Source: Archivesica marissinica | Taxonomy: Eukaryota > Mollusca > Bivalvia > Venerida > Vesicomyidae | NCBI GenBank assembly: GCA_014843695.1 | Contig: CM026394.1 | Coordinates: forward strand, 38,959,382 to 39,023,381 | Reading direction: 5' to 3' | DNA: 64,000 nucleotides | Shown here: positions 1 through 12,500 of the stretch, in pieces | Layout of the letters: every line of letters begins with the position of its first letter | Numbering within the stretch: position 1 is the first letter of the stretch | Translations under genes and position numbers: made by a program | The notes under the pieces: model-generated | Databases searched by the model: none | The model's input: only the letters and a program-made list of their open reading frames with translations | Told to the model about the DNA's origin: nothing

Positions 1-229
1 TCATATCTCGTGCACGTATATCATATCTCGGTCACATACTAGTATAGCAGATCTCGTTCACGTATATATCAGATCTCGTCCATATATATATCAGATCTCG
101 TTCACGTATATCAGATCTCGTGCACGTATATCAGATCTCGTTCACATATTAGTATATCAGATCTCGTTCACATATATCAGATTTCGTCCATATATATATA
201 TATATCGGATCTCGTTCATGTATAGGCAT
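1..229. repeat. Tandem array, ~21-22 bp unit
   Basis: The unit is approximately CAGATCTCGTTCACGTATAT, with variable TA-rich joints. It runs off the left edge of the window and stops at the SINE head that starts near 230. No coding potential is seen. Confidence 0.85.
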
Positions 230-355
230 ATCGGACCTCGTGAGGGGCGGGGGTTCCGTGATCGTGTGGTTAAGGTCAATATCGCTTGCCCCTCGGGGAA
301 AGTTTCGAATCACACTGGGGATGTTTTGCATGTGAGGAAGATATCCAGTTGGCTT
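230..355 (+). mobile_element. Meta-domain-type SINE, 5' part only
   Basis: A tRNA-like head (GTGTGGTTAAGGTC, then a TTCGAATC B-box) is followed by the family's ATGTGAGGAAG and CCAGTTGGCTTGCG. It matches the SINEs at 16563 and 62812. At about 355 the SINE passes without a break into the 31-bp array instead of its own tail, so the array seems to have grown from the SINE interior. Confidence 0.75.
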
Positions 356-3300
356 GCGATAGGTCGGTGATTCTATATACATGGTGCCTATAGGTCGGCA
401 ATTATATATACATGGTGCCTATAGGTCGGTGATTCTATATACATGATGCCTATAGGTCCGTGATTCTATATACATGATGCCTATAGGTCCGTGATTCTAT
501 ATACATGATGCCTATAGGTCCGTGATTCTATATACATGATGCCTATAGGTCGAAAAACACCAACACAAACAACCAACAAACAAACACCAACCACAAAACA
601 ACAACACAAACAACCAACACAAACACCAACCCGTGATTCTATATACATGATGCCTATAGGTCGGTGATTATATATACATGATGCCTATAGGTCGGTGATT
701 CTATATACATGATGCCTATAGGTCGGTGATTCTATATACATGATGCCTATAGGTCGGTGATTCTATATACATGATGCCTATAGGTCGGTGATTCTATATA
801 CATGGTGCCTATAGGTCGGTGATTCTATATACACCAACCAAACACAACACAAACACCAACAAAACACACCAACACAAACAACCAACACAAACAACCAACA
901 CAAACACCAACAACAAACAACACCAACCATGATGCCTATAGGTCGGTGATTCTATATACATGACCAAGTCGGTGATTCTATATACATGGTGCCTATAGGT
1001 CGGTGATTCTATATACATGATGCCTATAGGTCGATGCTTCTATATACATGATGCCTATAGGTCGGTGATTCTATATACATGATGCCTATAGGTCGGTGAT
1101 TCTATATACATGATGCCTATAGGTCCGTGATTCTATATACATGATGCCTATAGGTCGGTGAACCTATATACATGATGCCTATAGGTCGGTGATTCGATAT
1201 ACATGATGCATATAGGTCGTTGATTCTATATACATGATGCCTATAGGTCGATGATTATATACACATGGTGCCTATAGGTCGGTGAACCTATATACATGAT
1301 GCCTATAGGTCGGTGATTCTATATACATGATGCCTATAGGTCGATGATTCTATACACATGATGCCTATAGGTCGATGATTCTATACACATGATGCCTATA
1401 GGTCGGTGATTCTATACACATGATGCCTATAGGTCGGTGATTCTATATACATGGTGCCTATAGGTCGGTGATTCTATATACATGGTGCCTATAGGTCGGT
1501 GATTATATATACATGATGCCTATAGGTCGGTGATTCTATATACATGATGCCTATAGGTCGGTGATTCTATATACATGATGCCTATAGGTCGGTGATTCTA
1601 TATACATGATGCCTATAGGTCGGTGATTCTATATACATGATGCCTATAGGTCGATGATTCTATACACATGATGCCTATAGGTCGATGATTCTATACACAT
1701 GATGCCTATAGGTCGGTGATTCTATACACATGATGCCTATAGGTCGGTGATTCTATATACATGGTGCCTATAGGTCGGTGATTATATATACATGATGCCT
1801 ATAGGTCGGTGATTCTATATACATGGTGCCTATAGGTCGGTGATTATATATACATGGTGCCTATAGGTCGGTGATTATATATACATGATGCCTATAGGTC
1901 GATGCTTCTATATACATGATGCCTATAGGTCGGTGATTCTATATACATGATGCCTATAGGTCGGTGATTCTATATACATGATGCCTATAGGTCCGTGATT
2001 CTATATACATGATGCCTATAGGTCGGTGAACCTATATACATGATGCCTATAGGTCGGTGATTCGATATACATGATGCATATAGGTCGGTGATTCTATATA
2101 CATGATGCCTATAGGTCGATGATTCTATACACATGGTGCCTATAGGTCGGTGAACCTATATACATGATGCCTATAGGTCGGTGATTCGATATACATGATG
2201 CATATAGGTCGGTGATTCTATATACATGATGCCTATAGGTCGGTGATTCTATATACATGGTGCCTATAGGTCGGTGATTCTATATACATGGTGCCTATAG
2301 GTCGGTGATTATATATACATGATGCCTATAGGTCGGTGATTCTATATACATGATGCCTATAGGTCGGTGATTCTATATACATGATGCCTATAGGTCGGTG
2401 ATTCTATATACATGGTGCCTATAGGTCGGTGATTCTATATACATGGTGCCTATAGGTCGGTGATTATATATACATGATGCCTATAGGTCGATAATTCTAT
2501 ATACATGGTGCCTATAGGTCGATGATTCTATATACATGGTGCCTATAGGTCGGTGATTCTATATACATGATGCCTATAGGTCGGTGCTTCTATATACATG
2601 ATGCCTATAGGTCGATAATTCTATATACATGGTGCCTATAGGTCGGTGAACCTATATACATGATGCCTATAGGTCGGTGCTTCTATATACATGGTGCCTA
2701 TATGTCGGTGATTCTATATACATGATGCCTATAGGTCGGTGATTCTATATACATGATGCCTATAGGTCGGTGATTCTATATACATGATGCCTATAGGTCG
2801 ATGATTCTATATACATGGTGCCTATATGTCGGTGATTCTATATACATGGTGCCTATAGGTCCGTGATTCTATATACATGGTGCCTATAGGTCGGTGATTC
2901 TATATACATGATGCCTATAGGTCGGTGATTCTATATACATGATGCCTATAGGTCGGTGATTCTATATATATGATGCCTATAGGTCGGCGATTCTATATAC
3001 ATGGTGCCTATAGGTCGGTGATTATATATACATGATGCCTATAGGTCGGTGATTCTATATACATGATGCCTATAGGTCGGTGATTCTATATACATGATGC
3101 CTATAGGTCGGCGATTCTATATACATGATGCCTATAGGTCGTGATTCTATATACATTGCCTATAGGTCCGTGATTCTATATACATGATGCCTATAGGTCC
3201 GTGATTCTATATACATGATGCCTATAGGTCCGTGATTCTATATACATGATGCCTATAGGTCCGTGATTCTATATACATGATGCCTATAGGTCCGTGATTC

Positions 3301-4733
3301 TATATACATGATGCCTATAGGTCCGTGATTCTATATACATGATGCCTATAGGTCGGCGATTATATATACATGATGCCTATAGGTCGGTGATTCTAAACAA
3401 CCAACAAAACACCTATAGGTCGTGAACCTATATACATGATGCCTATAGGTCGGCGATTATATATACATGGTGCCTATAGGTCGGTGATTATATATACATG
3501 ATGCCTATAGGTCGTGATTCTATATACATGATGCCTATAGGTCCGTGATTCTATATACATGATGCCTATAGGTCGGTGATTATATACATGATGCCTATAG
3601 GTCGGTGATTCTATATACATGATGCCTATAGGTCGGTGATTCTATATACATGATGCCTATAGGTCGGTGATTCTATATACATGATGCCTATAGGTCGGTG
3701 ATTCTATATACATGATGCCTATAGGTCGGTGATTCTATATACATGATGCCTATAGGTCGATGATTCTATATACATGGTGCCTATATGTCGGTGATTCTAT
3801 ATACATGGTGCCTATAGGTCCGTGATTCTATATACATGGTGCCTATAGGTCGGTGATTCTATATACATGATGCCTATAGGTCGGTGATTCTATATACATG
3901 ATGCCTATAGGTCGGTGATTCTATATATATGATGCCTATAGGTCGGCGATTCTATATACATGGTGCCTATAGGTCGGTGATTATATATACATGATGCCTA
4001 TAGGTCGGTGATTCTATATACATGATGCCTATAGGTCGATGATTCTATATACATGATGCCTATAGGTCGGTGATTCTATATACATGATGCCTATAGGTCC
4101 GTGATTCTATATACATGGTGCCTATAGGTCCGTGATTCTATATACATGATGCCTATAGGTCCGTGATTCTATATACATGATGCCTATAGGTCCGTGATTC
4201 TATATACATGATGCCTATAGGTCCGTGATTCTATATACATGATGCCTATAGGTCCGTGATTCTATATACATGATGCCTATAGGTCGGTGTTTCTATATAC
4301 ATGATGCCTATAGGTCGGTGATTATATATACATGATGCCTATAGGTCGGTGATTCTATATACATGATGCCTATAGGTCGGCGATTATATATACATGATGC
4401 CTATAGGTCGGTGAACCTATATACATGATGCCTATAGGTCGGCGATTATATATACATGGTGCCTATAGGTCGGTGATTATATATACATGATGCCTATAGG
4501 TCCGTGATTCTATATACATGATGCCTATAGGTCCGTGATTCTATATACATGATGCCTATAGGTCGGTGATTATATATACATGATGCCTATAGGTCGGTGA
4601 TTATATATACATGATGCCTATAGGTCGGTGATTCTATATACATGATGCCTATAGGTCCGTGATTCTATATACATGATGCCTATAGGTCGGTGATTATATA
4701 TACATGATGCCTATAGGTCGGTGATTCTATAGA
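356..4733. repeat. 31-bp minisatellite, about 140 copies
   Basis: The unit is approximately GGTCGGTGATTCTATATAC plus ATGATGCCTATA. Recurrent variants (GGTGCC/GATGCC, GGTCGG/GGTCCG/GGTCGA) form higher-order blocks; for example, runs of GGTCCG units recur near 3170-3340 and 4100-4260. C/A-rich stretches built from CAACAC and CAAACAACC interrupt it at about 551-633, 833-928 and 3397-3412. The left end is continuous with the SINE at 230-355. Confidence 0.97.
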
Positions 4734-5375
4734 GTGATGGAACCTATGCTTGGCGTATTCCTGTGCTCGGCGTATTTTCCATTTCCATCCGTATTTAAAA
4801 TATTTACGTACATTGTGTAGTTCTATGCTAATTTCGCTGACAGAGCTGAAGCATGGTTCAATAGCATTCCGTTGAGTGTATCGGTAGGCTGATGTAACTG
4901 TCACGTGACTGGTCCAGCAGACGAATATAAACAAGCAAATCATTGGGAGAATATTTCCACCGAAACTGCTACGGTGTATGAGCAATTCAGGTAGCTCTCC
5001 GAATTTAAAATATCTACACCTAACCCGAAAAATAGTTTCTATACCATTTCTGACTAAGACCAATACGTACATGTTTTTACTCAATGATATTCAACAAGTA
5101 GGCCTAATGGTGGATATATAAAAAATAACAAGTACTTAGGCCTACGCCGTGCATTGGTGCCCTGAAGTATTCAGTTCCCCATATAAACGGGTGCCGACCG
5201 ACACCGTTGCGATAGCTGTATTGAGCAGCAAGGTTACGTGATGAAGCTAAAACTGTCAACAAGAGAATTTTGAAAGTTGTTTTCACGACTAAGAAAATAA
5301 TAATATACGGCAAGTGCTATTAACATTTTATACTTGTCATTCATTATATGTGGGGTTTACGCCGAGCATATGTTC
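4734..5375. other. Intergenic stretch without recognised feature
   Basis: Mostly single-copy sequence on the upstream side of RPA3. The short open frames on the - strand have no recognisable domain or splice context. Nothing firm is seen. Confidence 0.5.
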
Positions 5376-5622
5376 CAGGCGCGTAGCTGCCATTAGGCCA
5401 AAAGGCCCGGGCCTGCACATCATTTTGACCAAAAAAAATATATATGTTTATTTGTTTATTTGTTTACATGTCCGAATTTGTCTTTTAAATGCAGCAGAAT
5501 GCTGGAAATTGCATCCTAAAAACCAAAAAATGCCCCCGGACCCCCTAGCAACCTCGTTCGCTACGCTCACTCAACATTCTTTACCCAGGCCTGCACATAA
5601 TTGCCTCCTGGCTACGCCCCTG
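5376..5622 (-). mobile_element. MITE-like element with CAGGGGCGTAGC termini
   Basis: It is bounded by inverted ends, CAGGCGCGTAGCTGCC on the left and the complement of CAGGGGCGTAGCCAGG on the right. Such ends are common in non-autonomous DNA elements of marine invertebrates. Only one copy was noticed here, so the call rests on the terminal symmetry. Confidence 0.5.
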
Positions 5623-5747
5623 GGTTCCACCACTCTATACAATCATGATGACCATTCGCTCGCCCATATGAGGGTAAATAAGCTCAATCATCATCGATGC
5701 CCATTTTCCTAGTTATTGTTGACTTGTTCTAGTCTGAGGTCCAGTCT

Positions 5748-5890
5748 GTCAAATTTTCACTAATTTACTTCAGGCAAAATGACATTATCAGAAACTCATT
5801 ACGTCGACTGTACGGCCCAATTAATTGTCTTGGTGTTAAAATATATTTATATGACTGACCAGGACAAATATATCAACGCCTGTTCACATC
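5748..5890 (+). mobile_element. Short dispersed element (CCAGTCTGTC...CGCCTGTT family)
   Basis: It shares CGGCCCAATTAATNGTCT and GGTGTTAAAATATA with copies at 34310-34505 (-), 36795-36965, 50118-50268 and 57138-57296. Better-preserved copies begin near TCTGGGTTCCAGTC and end GCCTGTTCCCAGGCTAG, giving roughly 10-15 bp inverted ends and a length near 160 bp. Five copies in 64 kb indicate a MITE. This copy has lost its right end. Confidence 0.7.
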
Positions 5891-5891
5891 A

Positions 5892-6032
5892 CAGGGATTC
5901 GACACGTTTGGGGGTACTAGTATATATATTTACTTAAATTTATATACTAGTACCCCCAAACGTGTCGAATCCCTGTGGTTTTACTTAAATATATATAGTA
6001 GTACCCCCAAACGTGCCGAATCCCTGTGGTTC
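5892..6032. repeat. Inverted repeat with a third direct copy
   Basis: Left arm 5892-5922 (CAGGGATTCGACACGTTTGG...) is complementary to 5944-5975, with a short AT-rich spacer. A further copy in the right-arm orientation follows at about 6000-6026. The arms could fold into a hairpin of about 32 bp. Confidence 0.85.
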
Positions 6033-6054
6033 ACATGCTAGACTTATTCTTCTT

Positions 6055-6287
6055 CTTATTATTACCGTAGTCATTTTAGATTTTTGGAGGCTAGTGCAAT
6101 GATACGGACAGATACCCATTCCAGAGTCTCATCTGGTTCTTTTACGTGCACGGCGTAAAGCACCGACACGAGACCTCGGTTTAAAGTCCCAATTTGAATA
6201 ATGTTATTATGGTCAGACGGGTGATCGAACCTGCGTCCACTGGATTACCTGATAACGTGCTAACCATTGAACTATTGATCCATCTGT
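6055..6287 (-). mobile_element. tRNA-derived SINE, family A (3'-truncated)
   Basis: Read on the - strand: tRNA-like head with GGTTCGATCACCCGTCTGAC, then GTGCTTTACGCCGTGCACGT and a GGAGACTCTGGAATGGGT-like body as in the copies at 10912, 17528, 56613 and 57461. The usual tail GGTAGCGACGATAAATAAAC is missing. It lies about 175 bp upstream of the RPA3 start codon, so it may border the promoter or 5' UTR. Confidence 0.8.
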
Positions 6288-6461
6288 TATTACTTGGTGT
6301 ATTATTTTGTTATTAGACAACTCGGCAAGCCGATAACGATAGTATAGTTCTTCGTAATCTTTTATGTAAATCGTGGTGATAAAACGCATGATCCCGCCAA
6401 AATTAGCAAAATAAACACAATTATAATAATTTTCTATTAGACTAATACTCCGGTTACTGAC

Positions 6462-6551
6462 ATGGACGAATTTCAAACAACTAGAGTTAATGCAGCCATG
6501 TTGCCAAGCTATCAAGGAAGAAATGTTTCCGTACTTGGAATGGCGAAGGAT
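6462..6551 (+). CDS. RPA3: RPA3 coding exon 1
   Basis: Thirty codons starting with ATG at 6462 and ending in phase 0 at GAT before gtgaga. It holds the N-terminal region with TTRVNAAMLPSYQGRNVSVL, matching the RPA3 N terminus. No upstream in-frame ATG with better context was seen. Confidence 0.92.
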
Positions 6552-9500
6552 GTGAGATTTTGGCATTAGTTTTCGCGTTTTCTTTTGCTAACATGTTTTG
6601 GTCAGACACCGCTATTGCAATTTCCATAGGTCACCATTATAACATACAGTGCCATTATATTTTCCCCCAAAATAGTTTGGCACAAAAGACAGTAGTTTTC
6701 AACAAACTGGCCTTTGAGCCACAGGAAAATTTCAATGGGGTTGACCGATTGCGTTTTTTTATGTCCCACTAAAGACACCCACCCCCTACTCTGAAGGTAA
6801 TTTAGTGGTGAATGTTGCACTGACACCTGCATTTATAATATGCTGTTTATTTGTCACCATATTGTCTGCAAATATTTTTAAATATTCCAAAATGCAGCTC
6901 ATATATTGTATTTTAATATTTAGAAGTCATGTTCACTATTTGTGCCAATACCTACTCAGCCAATCAGTTCATGTATCAATAACTCTTAAGGGCTTCCCTA
7001 CACTTTTTCAACCAATCCCAGACCACTATATCAATAACACCGTCTGACCTGCTAACATGTTTTGCTTTTGTTTCTTTCTACTGGCGAAATATCATTTTAT
7101 GATAAGACTGATAGGTACCTTTATTTTTTTGAGACACTCGATAATGATGTAACTCATCCAGATAGAGTCAATGTGAAATCTAAGTTCCTTGCCTAACGGC
7201 AGAGTATCTAGAGTGAACAATCGAAGGTAGAGCGGAAAAGTTACTAACTTTAAAACTTAGTGTAGCCGGTGTTGGGCTTGAACCGACGACCTCCCGAACA
7301 CTAGCCGGACAGCTCTACAAATTGAGCCAACTGGGCCGATGACATGTTATACCCACGCCGAAATACACTACACTGTTTTATTGTTTAGGAGCCTCCAACC
7401 CTTTGCCCGTAACCAACCAGATATCCTTGTCGGTAATAATGTGACCAAGCCACATAAGAGTTAATGGCCCGATGTGGAGCCTGAACCAATCACCTAACAA
7501 TAAATGGACAGCTCTAGCAACTGACTCCTAGGCCAATATTATACCCACTCCGAAATACATTGCTCTCCCTCCTGAGCTAGCTAGGCCAATATTATACCCA
7601 CTCCGAAATACATTACATGTACGCTCTCCCTCTTTTATCAGGGATCAATTTGGGTTGTGCTTGCGCATATTTCATATGAAAAAATGCCAGGTCAATTTGT
7701 ACCCTGGACGATTCGTACCCAATGTCCGAGACGTTTCGTGCTCTGGACGATTCGTACCCAATGCCTGAGACGAAATGTCCTAGACGATTCGTACCCAGTT
7801 TTGTACCCAATGTCTGTGGCATCCGTGGTCCAGTGATAGAGTGTCGGATTTGGAATAGGTCGGTCCCGTGTTCGATACTCGGTCAGGCCACGTATGTGGT
7901 GTCATTGAGCAAGGCACCTCATACACATTGCTTAGTACTGGTTAACCACTTGGGTCGGCTAAGCTTGCCCAGGAAAACATGTCTACGTCCCCGCAAGGGG
8001 TTTGACATTAATGGAACATACATACATACATAGTTGGTAATCTAGGGTTAAGGGCTAGTGTTAAGAGAAGTTTCACATGAAAACAGAATGATTCATGTTG
8101 GCACAACATATACATATATACTGAATAGATAGTATTTGAGTCAAAGTGAAACTAATAATTCTAACATTGTCTTTATATTGAAGGTGGATAGCAATGGTAC
8201 GTCATTCACATTGACAAGTTGTGATGGCAAAGATGTCCGAGTTAGCATGCAAGAACCGGTGAGTTATTTTGGTTTCTGTATTCAGTGTAATACAGTTATC
8301 TCATATTTCTTTTTATTACGTGACTACTCGATGCAAAATTTCCATAGGCAATCAGTCAAGAATTATTTCACTTCCGGACTGAATCAGCAAAACGCTATAT
8401 ACAGAAATCTGATTTGCGCCAATCGATCTGATTTGCGCACTTTAATATACAGTGAAACCTGTCTTAAGCAGCCAGCCAAGGGAATCACAGAAAGTGGCTG
8501 CTTAGCACAGGTGGCTGCTTAATAGGGGTGAAATGTATAGTGATTAGTAAAACAGCATATTTGGGAATATAGAAACTGGCTGCTTAATACAGGTTGGCTG
8601 CTTAATAGAGGTGACCACTAACACAGGTTTGACTGTAGTCACACTGCAGCGAATAGCCGCTTATTCAAATGCATACATCAAGGCTTCTCGATAATGATCA
8701 GATGTGAGCAAGAATGTCAACATTTGCTAAAGTTTCCGAACATTTTGCTGATACAAGTCGACATAATTCTTGATTTTCAAATACTTGTACCTGTGTTCGG
8801 TATAATAAAATAAATATAAAAAATATTGCATTCCTAAGTGGGCAATGTGAAAAATATCACCCCGAGAAATATGAATATTAACCGATATTTTGAAGTTAAT
8901 ATTCATACTTGTCGGGGTGATATTTTTCATCAAGAATGCAATATTTATATAATATGTACACACGTGTAATAACACCTGGAAGGTTCTGACGGAGAGAAAT
9001 TGAATAATCGTTTGTAAGTTAAACTTTAAAGTATGCATATTTCTATTTGAATAAATTAAGCTTTAAAGTATGCATATTTCTATTTGAATAAATTAAACTT
9101 TAAAGTATGCATATTTCTATTTGAATAAATTAAGCTTTAAAGTATGCATATTTCTATTTGAATAAATTAAACTTTAAAGTATGCATATTTCTATTTGAAT
9201 AAATTAAGCTTTAAAGTATGCATATTTCTATTTGAATAAATTAAGCTTTAAAGTATGCATATTTCTATTTGAATAAATTAAGCTTTAAAGTATGCATATT
9301 TCTATTTGAATTGGTGCATAACGTTAATAGTAAGACAAACTATGATTTAAAAGAAGTCTTGACCCAATTATGACACTGTTTAATACATTAATATAACACT
9401 GCTTTGCATAGTGACGTCATGACAATTTAGTGACGTCATGACAATTTAGTGACGTAATGACAATTAGAATAGCACGTTAACAGTTGACACCAAAATGAAA

Positions 9501-12500
9501 GTTGCAGCGTTATTTAATAAAACAAGTGAGCTTGTCTGCAACACTTCTGTCGCCGATTAAAAAAATTTGGAGCCAACTAAGAGCCATATAGTTCACAAAT
9601 AAATGTTTGAAGCCATGTATTTGACAAAACATGTGCAAAAAATAAAAAGTTGCGCCAATTATTTTCGCCAATTCACAAAATTTAGCGCCAATATTTGTTT
9701 TTTGGCGCCATTGGCGACCGACAGCGGGAACCCTGCTTCAAGTCATGAATGGTCTGTAATGTTTCCTTTCTAAAACTTCTTTTTTACCAGAAGATAGGAT
9801 AAATAGAAGGTTATGGATATAAATAAATATTAAGCTTAGAGAATATTACAGGGATCATTCTAGAGGGCGATGTGGGCGAAATAGTCGCCCTAGGGACCCT
9901 GACTTCGCCCTCTGGGGCCCCACTTCTCCCTAATAAAAATTTTGTTTTTTGTTTTTTACGATGTTCAAACAAATTTTGTCTAGTAAGATACACTGGCCCA
10001 TTATAAAGCACTCCTTCTATTCAAATGTTGTATTTAATGGTTGTACTGTGCATTTTAACCCTATTTTGCAGAAGTATATTAAAGAACACCATTTAAAGAA
10101 GCGATCACACTCTTTCTCACTTCTCCCAAAAATGCTGACCTAGAATGAACCCTGATATTAGGTTACTGTCTGATAAATATAACGTTATTGGCCTCGTTTT
10201 GAATATTTTCTACTCTGCCTAATAAATTTATAATCTTAACCTAATAAAAGTAATATAAGCTTAATATTAAAAAAAAAAAACATTTTTCAAACAGTGTAAC
10301 TTGATTCAAAAAGGGTGATAGCAATTATCAAACTAGAATGCTGGACTATGAGTAGAGCAATTATCAAACTAGAATGCTGGACTATGAGTAGAGCAATTAC
10401 CAAACTAGAATGCTGGACTATGAGTAGAGCAATTATCAAACTAGAATGCTGGACTATGAGTAGAGCAATTATCAAACTAGAATGCTGGACTATGAGTAGA
10501 GCAATTACCAAACTAGAATGCTGGACTATGAGTAGAGCAATTATTAAACTAGAATGCTGGACTATGAGTAGAGCAATTATCAAACTAGAATGCTGTACTA
10601 TGGTATACGTGTACATATACAGTCTAAAGTCGAAAACCTAATGTCAAATAAATCTGTAAAGAATGTTAACAATCTCGCGAAATATATCTTTTTTGCTCTT
10701 CGATTAAGAAAACATCTAGGTAATACATAAATACACGAACAGTGCAGTAATTATATTTCATGTGTCACTTATTGGACTTTTTCATCAACTAATTATTAAC
10801 TGATATATTCAAACTTCTCAGAAAACTGTATCATGTATTTCACTATTTGTCAAACTTCATCATGTGCTTATTATTTGATAATGTGCTTATGCTATTTAAT
10901 GCCAATTCACAGACCGTTCTGTAGTCCAGTGATAACACGCTGTACTGGTAATCCAGGGATCGCAGTTTTGATCCCCCGTCTGACCCTAATAAAATGAACA
11001 GTCTTTCAGTCTCTCGTGTCGGTGCTTCACACTGTGCACGTAAAAGAACCAGAGGAGACTCTGGAATGGGTCTCTGTCTGTATCATTGCACTATCCTCCA
11101 AAATGACTATAATCTCTTCAGGAGGCGTCGCTCATATTGGCAACCGGTAGCGACGATAAATAAACGTAAAAACAATGCCAATAAACATTATGTTATGTTA
11201 TATAAATTTTGCAGTAGTTTTGCAAACCTCAGTGTGTAGCTTATTCATGTTTAACCCTTTCAACACCACATACCTCTAAATTGGCTTACAAAAAAGTGTA
11301 GATCCAGATGAGCCGGCTCGTAACGAGCCGTCTCATCAGGATCTGCACTTTTTTCAAGTAATTTAACTATTTTTAGGGAAAAAATTACCCATTTTGATAA
11401 ATGAACTGATCCAAATGTAATATTGTTATTAATTTATTGGTCTAAAAATATCATGGACCAGTCCATGTCAGTTACTTGGTGTTGAATGGGTTAAGAACAT
11501 GAATTCTGATATCTCTATGATAAGTCTATATGAGGAATATTTGTTTCAGCTCAGTGAATATGTAGCTGGGTTGACAGAAGTTCAAGGCCAGGTGGATGCT
11601 AGAAATAGTATACAGTGCCAAAACTATATCACATTCCCTGAAGAGGTCTCACAGGCGTTCAGTAAGTAGGGATTAAATATGTACATTCCCTGAGGAAGTC
11701 TCACAGGCATTCAGTAAGTTGAGATTAAATACAGATATTCCTGAGGAAGTCTCACAGGCGTTCAGTAAGTAGGGTTAAATACAGATATTCCTGAGGAAGT
11801 CTCGCAGGCATTCAGTAAGTTGAGATTAAATACCAACATTCCCTGAGAAAGTCTCACAGGCGTTCAGTAAGTAGGGATTAAATATGTACAGACATTCCCT
11901 GAGACAGTCTCACAGGCGTTCAGTAAGTTGAGATTAAATACAGACATTCCCTGAGACAGTCTCACAGGCGTTCAGTAAGTTGAGATTAAATACAGACATT
12001 CCCTATGGAAGTCTCACAGGCGTTCAGTAAGTAGGGATTAAATATGTATAGACATTCCCTGAGGCAGTCTCCCAGGCGTTCATTAAGTATGGATTAAATA
12101 TGTACAGACATTCCCTGAGGCAGTCTCACAGGCGTTCAGTAAGTAGGGGTTAAATATGTACAGACATTCCCTGAGGCAGTCTCACAGGCGTTCAGTAAGT
12201 AGGGATTAAATATGTACAGACATTCCCTGAGGCAGTCTCACAGTCGTTCAGTAAGTAGGGATTAAATACAGACATTCCCTGAGGCAGTCTCACAGGCGTT
12301 CAGTAAGTAGGGATTAAATATGTACAGACATTCCCTGAGGAAGTCTCACAGGCGTTCAGTAAGTAGGGATTAAATATGTACAGACATTCCCTGAGGAAGT
12401 CTCACAGGCGTTCAGTAAGTAGGGATTAAATATGTACAGACATTCCCTGAGGAAGTCTCACAGGCGTTCAGTAAGTAGGGATTAAATATGTATAGACATT

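Larger units (their letters stand above)
8947..9545 (-). mobile_element. Dispersed repeat R1, with internal amplification
   Basis: It shares ACACGTGTAATAACACCTGG, the TATGCATATTTCTATTTGAA segment, and TTTTATTAAATAACGCTGCA-like ends (read on the - strand) with the copy at 26865-27925. Here the 37-bp middle segment is present about eight times; in the other copy it occurs once. No protein is encoded. Confidence 0.75.

Noticed and set aside
1..4733. CRISPR-like direct repeats
   Set aside because: Units are contiguous with no unique spacers, and the DNA is clearly eukaryotic.
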